NCBI RefSeq assembly: GCF_016862995.1 | Contig: NZ_BOOA01000039.1 | Coordinates: 21,945 to 85,944, forward strand | Direction: 5' to 3' | Source of the DNA: Acrocarpospora phusangensis | GTDB lineage: Bacteria; Actinomycetota; Actinomycetes; Streptosporangiales; Streptosporangiaceae | DNA: 64,000 nt | Part shown: piece by piece, positions 19,660 to 28,024 of the stretch | How positions within the stretch are numbered: position 1 is the first letter of the stretch | Layout of the letters: each line of letters starts with the position of its first letter | Translations under genes and position numbers: made by a program | The notes under the pieces: generated by a model | What the model was told of the DNA's origin: nothing | The model's database searches: none | The model's input: the letters and a program-made list of their open reading frames with translations, nothing else

Positions 19660-20811
19660 GTGGCTATCGATGAGTTCGGGCCCGAGCTGCGGCGGCGTCG
19701 CGAGGCGGCCGGGCTGTCCCTCTCCCAGCTCGCGGCCGCCGTGCCCTGCCACAAGGGCACCCTGAGCAAGATCGAGAGCGGCAAGGCCAGGCCCGGCGAG
19801 GGCGTGGCCGCCCGGTGCGACGAGATCCTGCGCGCGGGCGGCATGCTCGTCGCGGTGGCCCGCGCCGACCGCACCCGCGCCAAGATGGCCGCCGGCTACG
19901 ACACCGCCGCCCGCGCGCCGGCGCGCGTCCCCGGCCCGCGCTACCCGCCGGAGATCCTGCTCCCGTCCCTGGAGGAGGTCATCCGGGGGCTGCGCAGCAT
20001 GGGCCGCCGCCTGGCCGCCGCCGCCGTGCTCCCGATGGTCTCCACCGAGTTCGAGCTGCTGGCGGAGATGGGCGACATCGGCGCGCTGCCCGCCTACTAC
20101 GCCGAGTACGCCAGCTGGCTGGCCCAGGAGTCCGGCCGCCCGGGGCTCGCGCTCAGCTGGCTCAAGGAGACCATCCGGCTGGCCGACCTGTTCGGCGACC
20201 GGGACCTCAGCGCGTACGCGACGGTCCGGCGGGCCGAGCTGATGCTGGCCCACGACCACCTCGGCGCGGCCGAGCTGGCGGCCAGGGTCCGCCGCCGCCC
20301 CGGCCTGTCCCGCCGCGTGCTGGCGCTGGCCGCCCACACCGAGGCCTACGGCCGCGCCCTGTACGGCGACGAGCGCGCCTGCGAGGCCGCCCTCGCCGAG
20401 GCGACGGGATTCCTCGCCGCCGCCCCGGAGACCGGCCTGATCGGCCCGACCACCGTCGGCGACCTGGGCTCCGCCGCCCGCGGCTGGTGCCTGTACGACC
20501 TGGGCCGCGCCGCCGAGTCGGCCCCGCTGCTGGAGGGCGCTCTGGCCACCGTGCACCCGGAGGGACTGCGCGCCCAGGGCCTGCTCACGGCCCGCCTGGC
20601 CCGGGCCTACCTACGGGCCGGCCGCCTGGCCTCCGCCCATCAGGCGACGCACGACGCGCTCGGCCTGGTCGGCCGGACCCGGTCCGCGGGCGCGTACGCC
20701 GAGCTGCGCGAACTCTCCGGCGAGCTGGCCGGGTGGTCGCGGAACGTGCTCGCGCGCGGCCTGCGGGCCGAGATCGCCGCCGCCATGCGCGGGTTACCGC
20801 TCGCCGGATAG
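19660..20811 (+). CDS. XRE-family helix-turn-helix regulator with TPR-like C-terminus
   Basis: 383 residues. HTH_XRE domain at about 6-60 (LRRRREAAGLSLSQLAAAV, then KGTLSKIESGKARP). The rest is an alpha-helical array (about 105-370) resembling TPR-type sensor regions of actinobacterial XRE regulators. GTG start at 19660. It diverges from the E2/JAB-E1 cassette and is convergent with the cache-domain gene, overlapping it by 18 bp. Likely controls the E2/JAB-E1 operon through the intergenic repeats; this is positional inference. Confidence 0.88.
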   Translation: MAIDEFGPELRRRREAAGLSLSQLAAAVPCHKGTLSKIESGKARPGEGVAARCDEILRAGGMLVAVARADRTRAKMAAGYDTAARAPARVPGPRYPPEILLPSLEEVIRGLRSMGRRLAAAAVLPMVSTEFELLAEMGDIGALPAYYAEYASWLAQESGRPGLALSWLKETIRLADLFGDRDLSAYATVRRAELMLAHDHLGAAELAARVRRRPGLSRRVLALAAHTEAYGRALYGDERACEAALAEATGFLAAAPETGLIGPTTVGDLGSAARGWCLYDLGRAAESAPLLEGALATVHPEGLRAQGLLTARLARAYLRAGRLASAHQATHDALGLVGRTRSAGAYAELRELSGELAGWSRNVLARGLRAEIAAAMRGLPLAG

Positions 20812-21540
20812 CACGTCCGCCGCCACCAGCGCGAACGGCAGGTCCCCGATCGGGTGGGCGGTGAAGCCGGGCGCGCCCCGGTAGGCGGAGCCGGCGATCC
20901 AGCGCGCGGTGTTGGAGGCCACCACGCGGCCCTCGGCGTTGGTCAGCAGCGCGGGGGCGGGGATCTCGCGCAGGGCGGGGTCCACGGCGGCCTCGAAGCG
21001 GCGGACGAACACGTCGGCCGCGGCCACGCCGACGAACGCGCCCGCCACGGTCACCGGGACGGACAGCGTGAGGCTGTACTCGTCGGTGCAGAGATAGTCG
21101 ACGTACGGGCCGCAGATGGTGTGCTCGGCCCCGGCCAGCGGTCCGGTGTACCAGTCCCAGTGGGTGTAGTCGTAGAAGGCGCTGCTGGCCGGATCGAGGT
21201 CGCGCAGCAGCTGGACCGGCCGGCCCGGCGGGTTCTCCTGCCACCACTCCAGGTACCAGGCCGCGTCCGCGAGCAGGCCCGGCGCGGCGATGAAGCCGAT
21301 CCCGGCGATGAGCGCGCCCAGGCGGCCGGGGTCCAGGCGGCTCCACAGCAGCGGGCGCAGGGGGGCCAGGTCGGCGGCGACGGGGGCCCGGCCGCTACGC
21401 CGTACGGAGGCGACGGCGGTGGCGGTGGCGGCGCGGACCCCGCGGAGGGAGGCGAAGACCTCGCCGGCGACCTCGGCGACGCGGTGGGCGGCCGCGTCCA
21501 CCCGGTCGACGGCGGGACTCTCGGCCCGAAGATCGGTCAT
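20794..21540 (-). CDS. soluble cache-domain sensor protein
   Basis: 248 residues without signal peptide or membrane helix. The centre and C-terminus fit a cache (PAS-like) ligand-binding fold: aromatic-rich pocket segment (YDYTHWDWYTGP), CGPYVDY, then PVTVAGAFVGVAAADV, typical of the last strands. Helical N-terminus. Starts immediately after the GntR stop (TAG then ATG, zero spacing), so the two are coupled. Linked GntR regulator and polyamine-type importer suggest it senses an amine or amino-acid-like ligand; this is inferred. It could act as a ligand-binding partner of the regulator. Confidence 0.75.
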   Translation of the reverse strand: MTDLRAESPAVDRVDAAAHRVAEVAGEVFASLRGVRAATATAVASVRRSGRAPVAADLAPLRPLLWSRLDPGRLGALIAGIGFIAAPGLLADAAWYLEWWQENPPGRPVQLLRDLDPASSAFYDYTHWDWYTGPLAGAEHTICGPYVDYLCTDEYSLTLSVPVTVAGAFVGVAAADVFVRRFEAAVDPALREIPAPALLTNAEGRVVASNTARWIAGSAYRGAPGFTAHPIGDLPFALVAADVLSGER

Positions 21541-22296
21541 CTACTCCTCCTGGAGCCGCAGCCGAAGCTCGATGAGGTGGTCAACCGCGTCCAGCACGTG
21601 GCGTTCGGCGAGCTCCCTGGCCTGGTCGCCCGCGCCCGCCAGGATGGCCTCGACGATGGCCCGATGCTGGTCGAGCAGGTGCCTTTTCGCCATCTCATGG
21701 TGCTCGTCCCGGGAAAGCCACAGCAAGCCTCCGATGTCAGCCTGTAACCGGATCTCCTCCTGAGTGAGTCGCGCGGACTGCGAGGCGGCGGCGATCTCGA
21801 CGTGGAAGCGGCCCTCCAGGCGGCGCAGCCGGCCGTCCTGCTCGGCCCCGGTCGTCCCGGTCGTCCCGGCCAGCTCGTTCATCTCGTTCATGGAGCGCAG
21901 CAGCGGGGCCAGGTCGGAGGGGAGCGCGCGCTGGGCGGCCAGCCGGGCCGCGGCTCCGGCGATGGCCGCGTAGTGGTCGCCGAGGTCGCGCAGTTCCTCC
22001 GCCGCGTACCCGCGCAGCAGGGCGCCGGGGTCGAGGCCGGAGGGCAGGCGGACGAAGCTGCCGCCGCCCCTGCCGCGGCGGGTCTCCACCATGCCCTGCT
22101 GGCGCAGGGCCATCAGGGCCTCCCTCAGGGTGACCGTGGAGACGCCGAGCCGCGCGGCGAGCTCGGCCTCGCTGGGCAGCTGCTCGCCGTCGGCCAGCAG
22201 GCCGAGGGAGATCGCGTCGGTGAGACGGCGGACCACCGCCTCCACCCGGGCGGTGCTGTCCACCGGCGCGAAGACGGCCAGCCGGGCCGATTCCAT
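21541..22296 (-). CDS. FadR-subfamily GntR transcriptional regulator
   Basis: 251 residues: N-terminal winged helix (about 20-85; LPSEAELAARLGVSTVTLREAL and GRGGGSFV wing) and C-terminal FCD helical ligand domain (about 100-230) with the metal/ligand pattern R-x3-FHxxI, then H for the last helices. Divergent from the ABC importer across 72 bp, so it probably controls that operon and itself. Followed without gap by the cache-domain gene. Confidence 0.92.
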   Translation of the reverse strand: MESARLAVFAPVDSTARVEAVVRRLTDAISLGLLADGEQLPSEAELAARLGVSTVTLREALMALRQQGMVETRRGRGGGSFVRLPSGLDPGALLRGYAAEELRDLGDHYAAIAGAAARLAAQRALPSDLAPLLRSMNEMNELAGTTGTTGAEQDGRLRRLEGRFHVEIAAASQSARLTQEEIRLQADIGGLLWLSRDEHHEMAKRHLLDQHRAIVEAILAGAGDQARELAERHVLDAVDHLIELRLRLQEE

Positions 22297-22352
22297 CTGG
22301 CTCCCTCCGTCGCCCCGTTAACCCCAGTGATACCGGATCGTGTCTTGTTGCG

Positions 22353-22374
22353 AAACATTTAACTCCATATGTTT
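22353..22374. promoter_or_regulatory. inverted repeat at the importer start codon (putative GntR operator)
   Basis: AAACAT (22353-22358) and ATGTTT (22369-22374) form a perfect 6-bp inverted repeat with 10-base spacer; the right arm contains the first possible ATG of the ATPase gene. The short AT-rich intergenic region 22297-22368 lies between a GntR regulator and the operon it probably controls. No ribosome site precedes either possible ATG, suggesting a leaderless or nearly leaderless transcript. Confidence 0.4.
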
Positions 22375-23400
22375 AAGTTCATGGCTGACCAAGCGGTGGC
22401 CCTGCGCGGGCTGCGCAAGAGCTTCGGGAACGTCGAAGCGGTCGCGGGCGTGGACCTCGACATCGGCGACGGGGAGTTCTTCGCGATGCTGGGCCCGTCC
22501 GGCTCCGGCAAGACGACCGTGCTGCGGATGATCGCCGGCTTCGAGACCCCGACCGCCGGCACCGTCGAACTCGCCGGCCGGGACGTCACCCGGCTGCCCC
22601 CCTTCGAGCGCGACGTCAACACCGTCTTCCAGGACTACGCCCTGTTCCCGCACATGAGCGTGCTCGCCAACGTCGAGTACGGCCTGCGCGTCAAGAAGGT
22701 CCCCGGCCGCCGCCAGAAGGCGCTGGAGGCCCTGGCCACGGTCCGCCTGGAGGGCTTCGGCGACCGCCGCCCCGCCCAGCTGTCCGGCGGCCAGCGCCAG
22801 CGGGTCGCGCTCGCCCGCGCCCTGGTCAACCGCCCCCAGGTGCTGCTGCTGGACGAGCCGCTCGGCGCGCTCGACCTGAAGCTGCGCGAGGAGATGCAGG
22901 TGGAGCTGAAGGCCATCCAGCGCGAGGTCGGCATCACCTTCCTGTTCGTCACCCACGACCAGGAGGAGGCGCTGACCATGAGCGACCGGGTCGCGGTCTT
23001 CAACGAGGGCCGGGTCGAGCAGGTCGGCACCCCCGCCGAGGTGTACGAGCGGCCGGCCAGCGCGTTCGTGGCCGGCTTCGTCGGCACCTCCAACCTGATC
23101 TCGGGCGCGGCGGCGCGGGACGTGCTCGGCAAGGACGGCACCTTCAGCGTCCGCCCCGAGAAGCTGCGCGTGGCCGCCCCAGAGGAGCCCGTCGGCGACG
23201 GCGAGCACAGCGCCACCGGCCTGGTCAGCGAGGTCGTCTACGCCGGACCCGCCACCCGGTTCGTGGTGGACCTGGACGCGGGCGGCAGGCTCATCGCCCT
23301 CCAGCAGAACCTGCAGGTCTCGTCCATGGACGTGATGGGCCTGCGCGGCACCAGGGTCCGGCTCGTCTGGCACCGCCGGCACGAGTTCGCGATCGTCTAG
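22369..23400 (+). CDS. polyamine-type ABC importer ATPase (PotA-like)
   Basis: 343 residues. Walker [11 protein letters not shown]-loop FQDYALFPH, signature LSGGQRQR, Walker [13 protein letters not shown]-loop THDQEEA, and a C-terminal TOBE-type domain (about 260-340). Energises import of a small cationic or polar substrate. The first ATG (22369) lies in an inverted repeat; the ATG at 22381 ([10 protein letters not shown]) is an equally plausible start and closer to family N-termini. First gene of a tight operon: ATPase, binding protein, two permeases. Confidence 0.94.
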   Translation: MFKFMADQAVALRGLRKSFGNVEAVAGVDLDIGDGEFFAMLGPSGSGKTTVLRMIAGFETPTAGTVELAGRDVTRLPPFERDVNTVFQDYALFPHMSVLANVEYGLRVKKVPGRRQKALEALATVRLEGFGDRRPAQLSGGQRQRVALARALVNRPQVLLLDEPLGALDLKLREEMQVELKAIQREVGITFLFVTHDQEEALTMSDRVAVFNEGRVEQVGTPAEVYERPASAFVAGFVGTSNLISGAAARDVLGKDGTFSVRPEKLRVAAPEEPVGDGEHSATGLVSEVVYAGPATRFVVDLDAGGRLIALQQNLQVSSMDVMGLRGTRVRLVWHRRHEFAIV

Positions 23401-23417
23401 ACACCAGGAGTCCCCCC

Positions 23418-24623
23418 ATGCGATCAATCCCCCGAATGGCCGCCGCCGTCGCGGCGCTGGCCCTGGCCGCCGCCTGCGGCTCCACCGAAACCGCCGCCCC
23501 CGCCGCCCCCGCCCCCGGCGTGAGCGGCTTCACCCCGCCGAAGATCGACGCCCTGGCCTCGCTCGGCGCGGGCGAGGGCCAGGTCAACCTGGTCGCCTGG
23601 GCCGGGTACGTGGAGGACGGCTCCACCGACCCCAAGGTCGACTGGGTCACCGAGTTCGAGAGCAGCACCGGCTGCCAGGTCAACACCAAGACCGCCGGGA
23701 CCTCCGACGAGATGGTCAACCTGATGAAGACCGGCGAGTACGACGCCGTCTCCGCCTCCGGCGACGCCTCCCTCCGCCTGATCGCCGCCGGCGACGTGGC
23801 CCCCGTCAACACCTCGCTCATCCCCAACTACGCGGACGTGTTCCCCGGCCTGAAGGACAAGCCGTGGAACTCGGTCGGCGGCGTCTCCTACGGCGTGCCG
23901 CACGGGCGCGGCGCCAACCTGCTGATGTGGCGGACGGACACGGTCAACCCGGCGCCCGACTCCTGGGGCGTGGTGTTCGACCCGGCCTCGCCGTACAAGG
24001 GCAAGGTGACGGCGTACGACTCGCCGATCTACATCGCGGACGCGGCCGTCTACCTGATGTCCACCAAGCCCGAGCTGGGCATCAAGAACCCGTACGCGCT
24101 GGACGACACCCAGTTCCAGGCCGCCGTGGACCTGCTCAAGCAGCAGCGGACGATCATCGGCGAGTACTGGTCGGACTACACCAAGGAGATCCAGGCCTTC
24201 AAGTCGGGCGACTCGGTGGTCGGCACCACCTGGCAGGTCATCGCCAACCTGGCCACCGCCGAGAAGGCGCCGATCGAGGTGACGCTGCCGAAGGAGGGCG
24301 CGACCGGCTGGTCGGACACGTGGATGGTGGCCGCCGCCGCCAAGCACCCCAACTGCGCCTACAGGTGGCTGGACTGGATCATCTCCCCGAAGGCCAACGC
24401 GCAGGTGGCGGAGTGGTTCGGCGAGGCTCCGTCGAACTCCAAGTCGTGCGCGGAGACGGCCGACCCCAAGCACTGCGACACCTTCCACGCCACCGACGAG
24501 GACTACTTCTCGAAGGTCTACTACTGGACCACGCCGATCCCCCAGTGCCTGGACGGGCGTACCGACGTGACCTGCAAGGACTACGCGGAGTGGACGCGCG
24601 CCTGGACCGAGATCAAGGGCTGA
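23418..24623 (+). CDS. ABC importer substrate-binding lipoprotein (PotD/YdcS-like)
   Basis: 401 residues. Lipoprotein signal peptide with lipobox LAAAC (C20). Mature part is a class of periplasmic-type binding protein used by spermidine/putrescine and related importers (VNLVAWAGYVEDG, TSDEMVNLMKTGEYDAV, SYGVPHGRGANLLMW). AGGAG lies 9 bases before the ATG. The ligand cannot be read from sequence; polyamine or a related amine is the usual annotation. Confidence 0.93.
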   Translation: MRSIPRMAAAVAALALAAACGSTETAAPAAPAPGVSGFTPPKIDALASLGAGEGQVNLVAWAGYVEDGSTDPKVDWVTEFESSTGCQVNTKTAGTSDEMVNLMKTGEYDAVSASGDASLRLIAAGDVAPVNTSLIPNYADVFPGLKDKPWNSVGGVSYGVPHGRGANLLMWRTDTVNPAPDSWGVVFDPASPYKGKVTAYDSPIYIADAAVYLMSTKPELGIKNPYALDDTQFQAAVDLLKQQRTIIGEYWSDYTKEIQAFKSGDSVVGTTWQVIANLATAEKAPIEVTLPKEGATGWSDTWMVAAAAKHPNCAYRWLDWIISPKANAQVAEWFGEAPSNSKSCAETADPKHCDTFHATDEDYFSKVYYWTTPIPQCLDGRTDVTCKDYAEWTRAWTEIKG

Positions 24624-24624
24624 T

Positions 24625-25458
24625 GTGAGGCGGCGACTGGCGACCTTCCTGCACCGGCACGCCCGGGTACGGCTGTCGCTGCTGCTGTCGGCGCCGCTGG
24701 CGTGGCTGGGGCTCGCCTACCTGGGAGCCCTGGCCGCGCTGCTGGTGACGGCGTTCTGGTCCACCGACACCTTCACCGGGAACCTGATCAGGACGTTCAC
24801 CTGGGCCAACTTCGAGGACCTGGTGACCGGCGAGGTCTACCGCACGATCGCGCTGCGCTCGCTCGGGGTGGCGGCGGCGGTGACGCTGATCGACCTGGTG
24901 GTGGCGTTCCCGATGGCGTTCGCGATGGCCAAGCTGGCCTCCCCCCGGGCCCAGCGCTGGCTGGTCATCGCGGTGCTCACCCCGCTGTGGGCGTCGTACC
25001 TGGTCAAGGCGTACGCGTGGCGGGTGCTGCTGTCCGCGGACGGCCTGCTGGGCTGGGGGTACGGGCTGGGGGCGACCATTCTGACGTTGTCGTACCTGTG
25101 GCTGCCGTACATGATCCTGCCGATCTACGCAGGGCTGGAGCGGCTGCCCAACTCGCTCCTGGACGCGGCCGGGGACCTGGGCGCGCGCGGCTGGCGCACC
25201 TTCCGCACGGTCGTCTGGCCGCTCGCCTTCCCCGCCGTCGTGGCCGGCTCGATCTTCACGTTCTCGCTGTCCCTGGGCGACTACATCACCGTGAAGATCG
25301 TCGGAGGCCGTTCGCAGCTGATCGGCAACGTGGTCTACGACAACATCGGCGCGGCCAACAACCTGCCGTTCGCGGCGGCGGTGGCGACCGTGCCGGTCCT
25401 CATCATGCTCGTCTACCTGGCGGCGGTCCGCCGAACCGGTGCGCTGGAGAACCTTTGA
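24625..25458 (+). CDS. ABC importer permease (PotB-like)
   Basis: 277 residues, six predicted membrane helices, with the permease EAA-type loop LLDAAGDLGARGWRTFRTVVWPL that contacts the ATPase. GTG start one base after the binding-protein stop. Works with the next gene as the heterodimeric channel. Confidence 0.93.
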   Translation: MRRRLATFLHRHARVRLSLLLSAPLAWLGLAYLGALAALLVTAFWSTDTFTGNLIRTFTWANFEDLVTGEVYRTIALRSLGVAAAVTLIDLVVAFPMAFAMAKLASPRAQRWLVIAVLTPLWASYLVKAYAWRVLLSADGLLGWGYGLGATILTLSYLWLPYMILPIYAGLERLPNSLLDAAGDLGARGWRTFRTVVWPLAFPAVVAGSIFTFSLSLGDYITVKIVGGRSQLIGNVVYDNIGAANNLPFAAAVATVPVLIMLVYLAAVRRTGALENL

Positions 25459-26252
25459 ACCTGTCCCGTACGGCTCGCGCCGTTCTGTGGGGGGCGCTCG
25501 CGGCCGGGCTGGCCGTGATCTACGTCCCGCTGGCCGTGGTGGTGCTGAACTCCTTCAACGCCGACCGGACCTTCGGCTGGCCGCCGCCCGGGTTCACGCT
25601 CGACTGGTGGGCGGCGGCGTGGCGGTCCACCGGCATGCGCGAGGCGCTGTGGACCTCCGTGCAGGCCGCCTCGGGGGCGACCCTGATCGCGCTGCTGCTC
25701 GGCACGATGGCGGCCTTCGCCGTGCAGCGGTACTCGTTCTTCGGGCGGGACACGGTCTCGCTGCTGATCGTGCTGCCGATCGCCCTGCCCGGCATCGTGA
25801 CCGGCATCGCCCTCAGCAACACCTTCCACACGGTCCTGGGGATTCCCCTCGGCCTGTTCACCGTCATCGTCGGCCACGCCACGTTCTGCGTGGTCACCGT
25901 CTACAACAACGTCCTGGCCCGGCTGCGCCGCCTCGGCGTGTCGATCGAGGAGGCCTCCGCCGACCTGGGCGCGGACACCTTCACCACGTTCCGCCTGGTC
26001 ACCTTCCCGATGATGCGCTCGGCCCTGCTCGCGGGCGGCCTGCTCGCCTTCGCCCTCTCCTTCGACGAGATCATCGTCACCACGTTCACGGCCGGCGCGG
26101 GCGTGCGCACCCTGCCCATCTGGATCTTCGAGAACCTCTTCCGCCCCAACCAGGCCCCCGTCGTGAACGTGGTCGCGGCGGCCCTGATCGTGCTGTCGGT
26201 CATCCCGATCTGGCTGGCCCAGCGCATCACCGGCGAGGCCAGCCGTTACTGA
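25455..26252 (+). CDS. ABC importer permease (PotC-like)
   Basis: 265 residues, six helices, EAA loop SIEEASADLGADTFTTFRLVTFP. The start is most likely the rare TTG at 25455, overlapping the upstream stop (TTGA) and preceded by GGAG with 5-base spacing; no ATG or GTG gives a plausible N-terminus nearby. Last gene of the importer operon; convergent with the ABC exporter pair, 6 bp apart. Confidence 0.9.
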   Translation: MNLSRTARAVLWGALAAGLAVIYVPLAVVVLNSFNADRTFGWPPPGFTLDWWAAAWRSTGMREALWTSVQAASGATLIALLLGTMAAFAVQRYSFFGRDTVSLLIVLPIALPGIVTGIALSNTFHTVLGIPLGLFTVIVGHATFCVVTVYNNVLARLRRLGVSIEEASADLGADTFTTFRLVTFPMMRSALLAGGLLAFALSFDEIIVTTFTAGAGVRTLPIWIFENLFRPNQAPVVNVVAAALIVLSVIPIWLAQRITGEASRY

Positions 26253-26258
26253 GATCCG

Positions 26259-28022
26259 TCAGGCGGAGCGGGTGGCGGTGGTCCAGGAGGCGTACAGGTC
26301 GGCGTAGACGCCGGGTTCGGTGATCAGCGTGGCGTGAGGGCCGCGCTGGACGATGCGGCCGTGCTCGAAGACGATCACTTCGTCGGCGGCCTCGGCGGTG
26401 GAGAGGCGGTGGGCGATGGAGATCGCCGTGCGGCCGCGGGTGACGCCGTCCAGGGCGCGGGCCAGGCGGACCTCGGTGGCGGGGTCGACGGCGGAGGTGG
26501 CCTCGTCCAGGAGGAGCAGGTCGGGGTCGGCGAGGTAGGCGCGGGCCAGGGCGACCAGCTGGCGTTCACCGGCGGAGAGGGATTCCCCGCGCTGGCCCAC
26601 CGGGGTCCGGAGGCCCTGGGGAAGGCCGTCCAGCCAGTCGGCCAGGCCGAGTTCGGTGAGGGCGGCCGTGAGTTCCTCGTCGGTGGCGTCCGGACGGCCG
26701 AAGCGGATGTTCTCGGCCAGGCTGGAGTCGAACAGGAAGCCGTCCTGGGGGACCATGACGACGCGTTCGCGCAGCGAGGAGAACCTGATGTCGCGCAGGT
26801 CGGCGCCGTCGATGAGGACACGGCCGGAGGTGGGGTCCATCAGGCGGGTGAGCAGCTTGGCGAAGGTCGTCTTGCCGGAGCCGGTCTCGCCGACGACGGC
26901 GATCCTGGTGCGGGGCGGGATGGCGGCGGTGACCTCGCGGAGCACGGGCGGGCCGTCGGGGTAGGCGAAGCCGACGTCCTCGAAGGCGACCGAGATGGGG
27001 CCGCGCGGCAGGACCGCGCCGTCGGCCGGGTCGGCCACGTCGGCGGGGGTGTCCAGCACGCCGAGGATGCGCCGCCAGCCGGCGATCGCGTTCTGCGCCT
27101 CGTTGAGGACCTCGGTGCCCATCTGCAGCGGCATGATGAACAGGGTGATCAGGAACAGGAAGGCGATCAGCTCGCCCTCCGTGATGGTCTTGTCGGCGCC
27201 CAGGGCGACGCCCAGGATCAGCACGCCGGCGATGGCGATCGAGGCCACCAGCTCGGTGACGGGGAAGGTCAGGCCGATCACCCGCTGGGCCCGGATCTGG
27301 GCCTTGCGCTGGCCGTTGATGGCGGCGTCGATGCGGTCCGCGGTGCGGTCCTCCGACCCGTACGCGCGGATGACGGCGCTGCCCACGACCGACTCGCTGA
27401 CGCCGGCCAGGACGTCGCCGGTGCGCTCGCGGACCGTGATGTAGCGGCGGGCGACCAGGCGCTGGAAGCGCGGCAGCGCGAACACCACGGGCAGGAAGCA
27501 GGCCCACACCAGGAGGGTGAGCTGCCAGGAGTAGACGGCCATGAGCACGGTGGCGACGATCAGCTGGAGGCCGGCCACGATGATCATCAGGCCGCCCCAC
27601 TGCATGAACGTGCTGATCTGGTCCACGTCGCCGGTCACCCGGGAGACCAGCGCGCCGCGCCGCTCGGTGTTCTGGGTGAGCACCGACAGGTCGTGCACGT
27701 GCCGGAAGCCCTTGCCGCGCAGCGTGGCCAGGCCGGACTCGGTGGCCCGGTAGAGGCGCACGTTCATCACGTACGAGCAGAGCGCGGTGAGCACGACGGC
27801 GGCGGCGCAGGCCAGCAGCCCGTTGCGGATGACCGGGAGGTCGGGGACGGCCGCGGTGAGGCCCTCGTCCACGACCTGCTGGACCGCGATCGGGACGATG
27901 ATCTTGCCGATGGTGGCCAGCACCGCCAGCACGAGCGTGCCGGCCAGGCCGCGGCGGAACTCCGGCGAGAGCCGGAAGCCCTGCCGTACCGTCTCGACGG
28001 CGGAGCGCTCCAGCGCCTGCAT
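26259..28022 (-). CDS. ABC exporter half-transporter, subunit B (catalytic Walker B)
   Basis: 587 residues: six-helix exporter membrane domain (about 25-310) and NBD (about 345-580) with Walker A GETGSGKTT, a non-consensus signature LSAGE, Walker B LLLLDEATS (E507) and H-loop IAHRLS (H538). Partner of the upstream gene, with which it should form a heterodimer: it keeps the catalytic Glu and His, while the partner provides the consensus LSGGQ. ATG starts 2 bases after the partner's stop; a GTG overlapping that stop (GTGA) is an alternative start. Drug or lipid export is the likely class of function; substrate unknown. Confidence 0.93.
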   Translation of the reverse strand: MQALERSAVETVRQGFRLSPEFRRGLAGTLVLAVLATIGKIIVPIAVQQVVDEGLTAAVPDLPVIRNGLLACAAAVVLTALCSYVMNVRLYRATESGLATLRGKGFRHVHDLSVLTQNTERRGALVSRVTGDVDQISTFMQWGGLMIIVAGLQLIVATVLMAVYSWQLTLLVWACFLPVVFALPRFQRLVARRYITVRERTGDVLAGVSESVVGSAVIRAYGSEDRTADRIDAAINGQRKAQIRAQRVIGLTFPVTELVASIAIAGVLILGVALGADKTITEGELIAFLFLITLFIMPLQMGTEVLNEAQNAIAGWRRILGVLDTPADVADPADGAVLPRGPISVAFEDVGFAYPDGPPVLREVTAAIPPRTRIAVVGETGSGKTTFAKLLTRLMDPTSGRVLIDGADLRDIRFSSLRERVVMVPQDGFLFDSSLAENIRFGRPDATDEELTAALTELGLADWLDGLPQGLRTPVGQRGESLSAGERQLVALARAYLADPDLLLLDEATSAVDPATEVRLARALDGVTRGRTAISIAHRLSTAEAADEVIVFEHGRIVQRGPHATLITEPGVYADLYASWTTATRSA

Positions 28023-28024
28023 GG

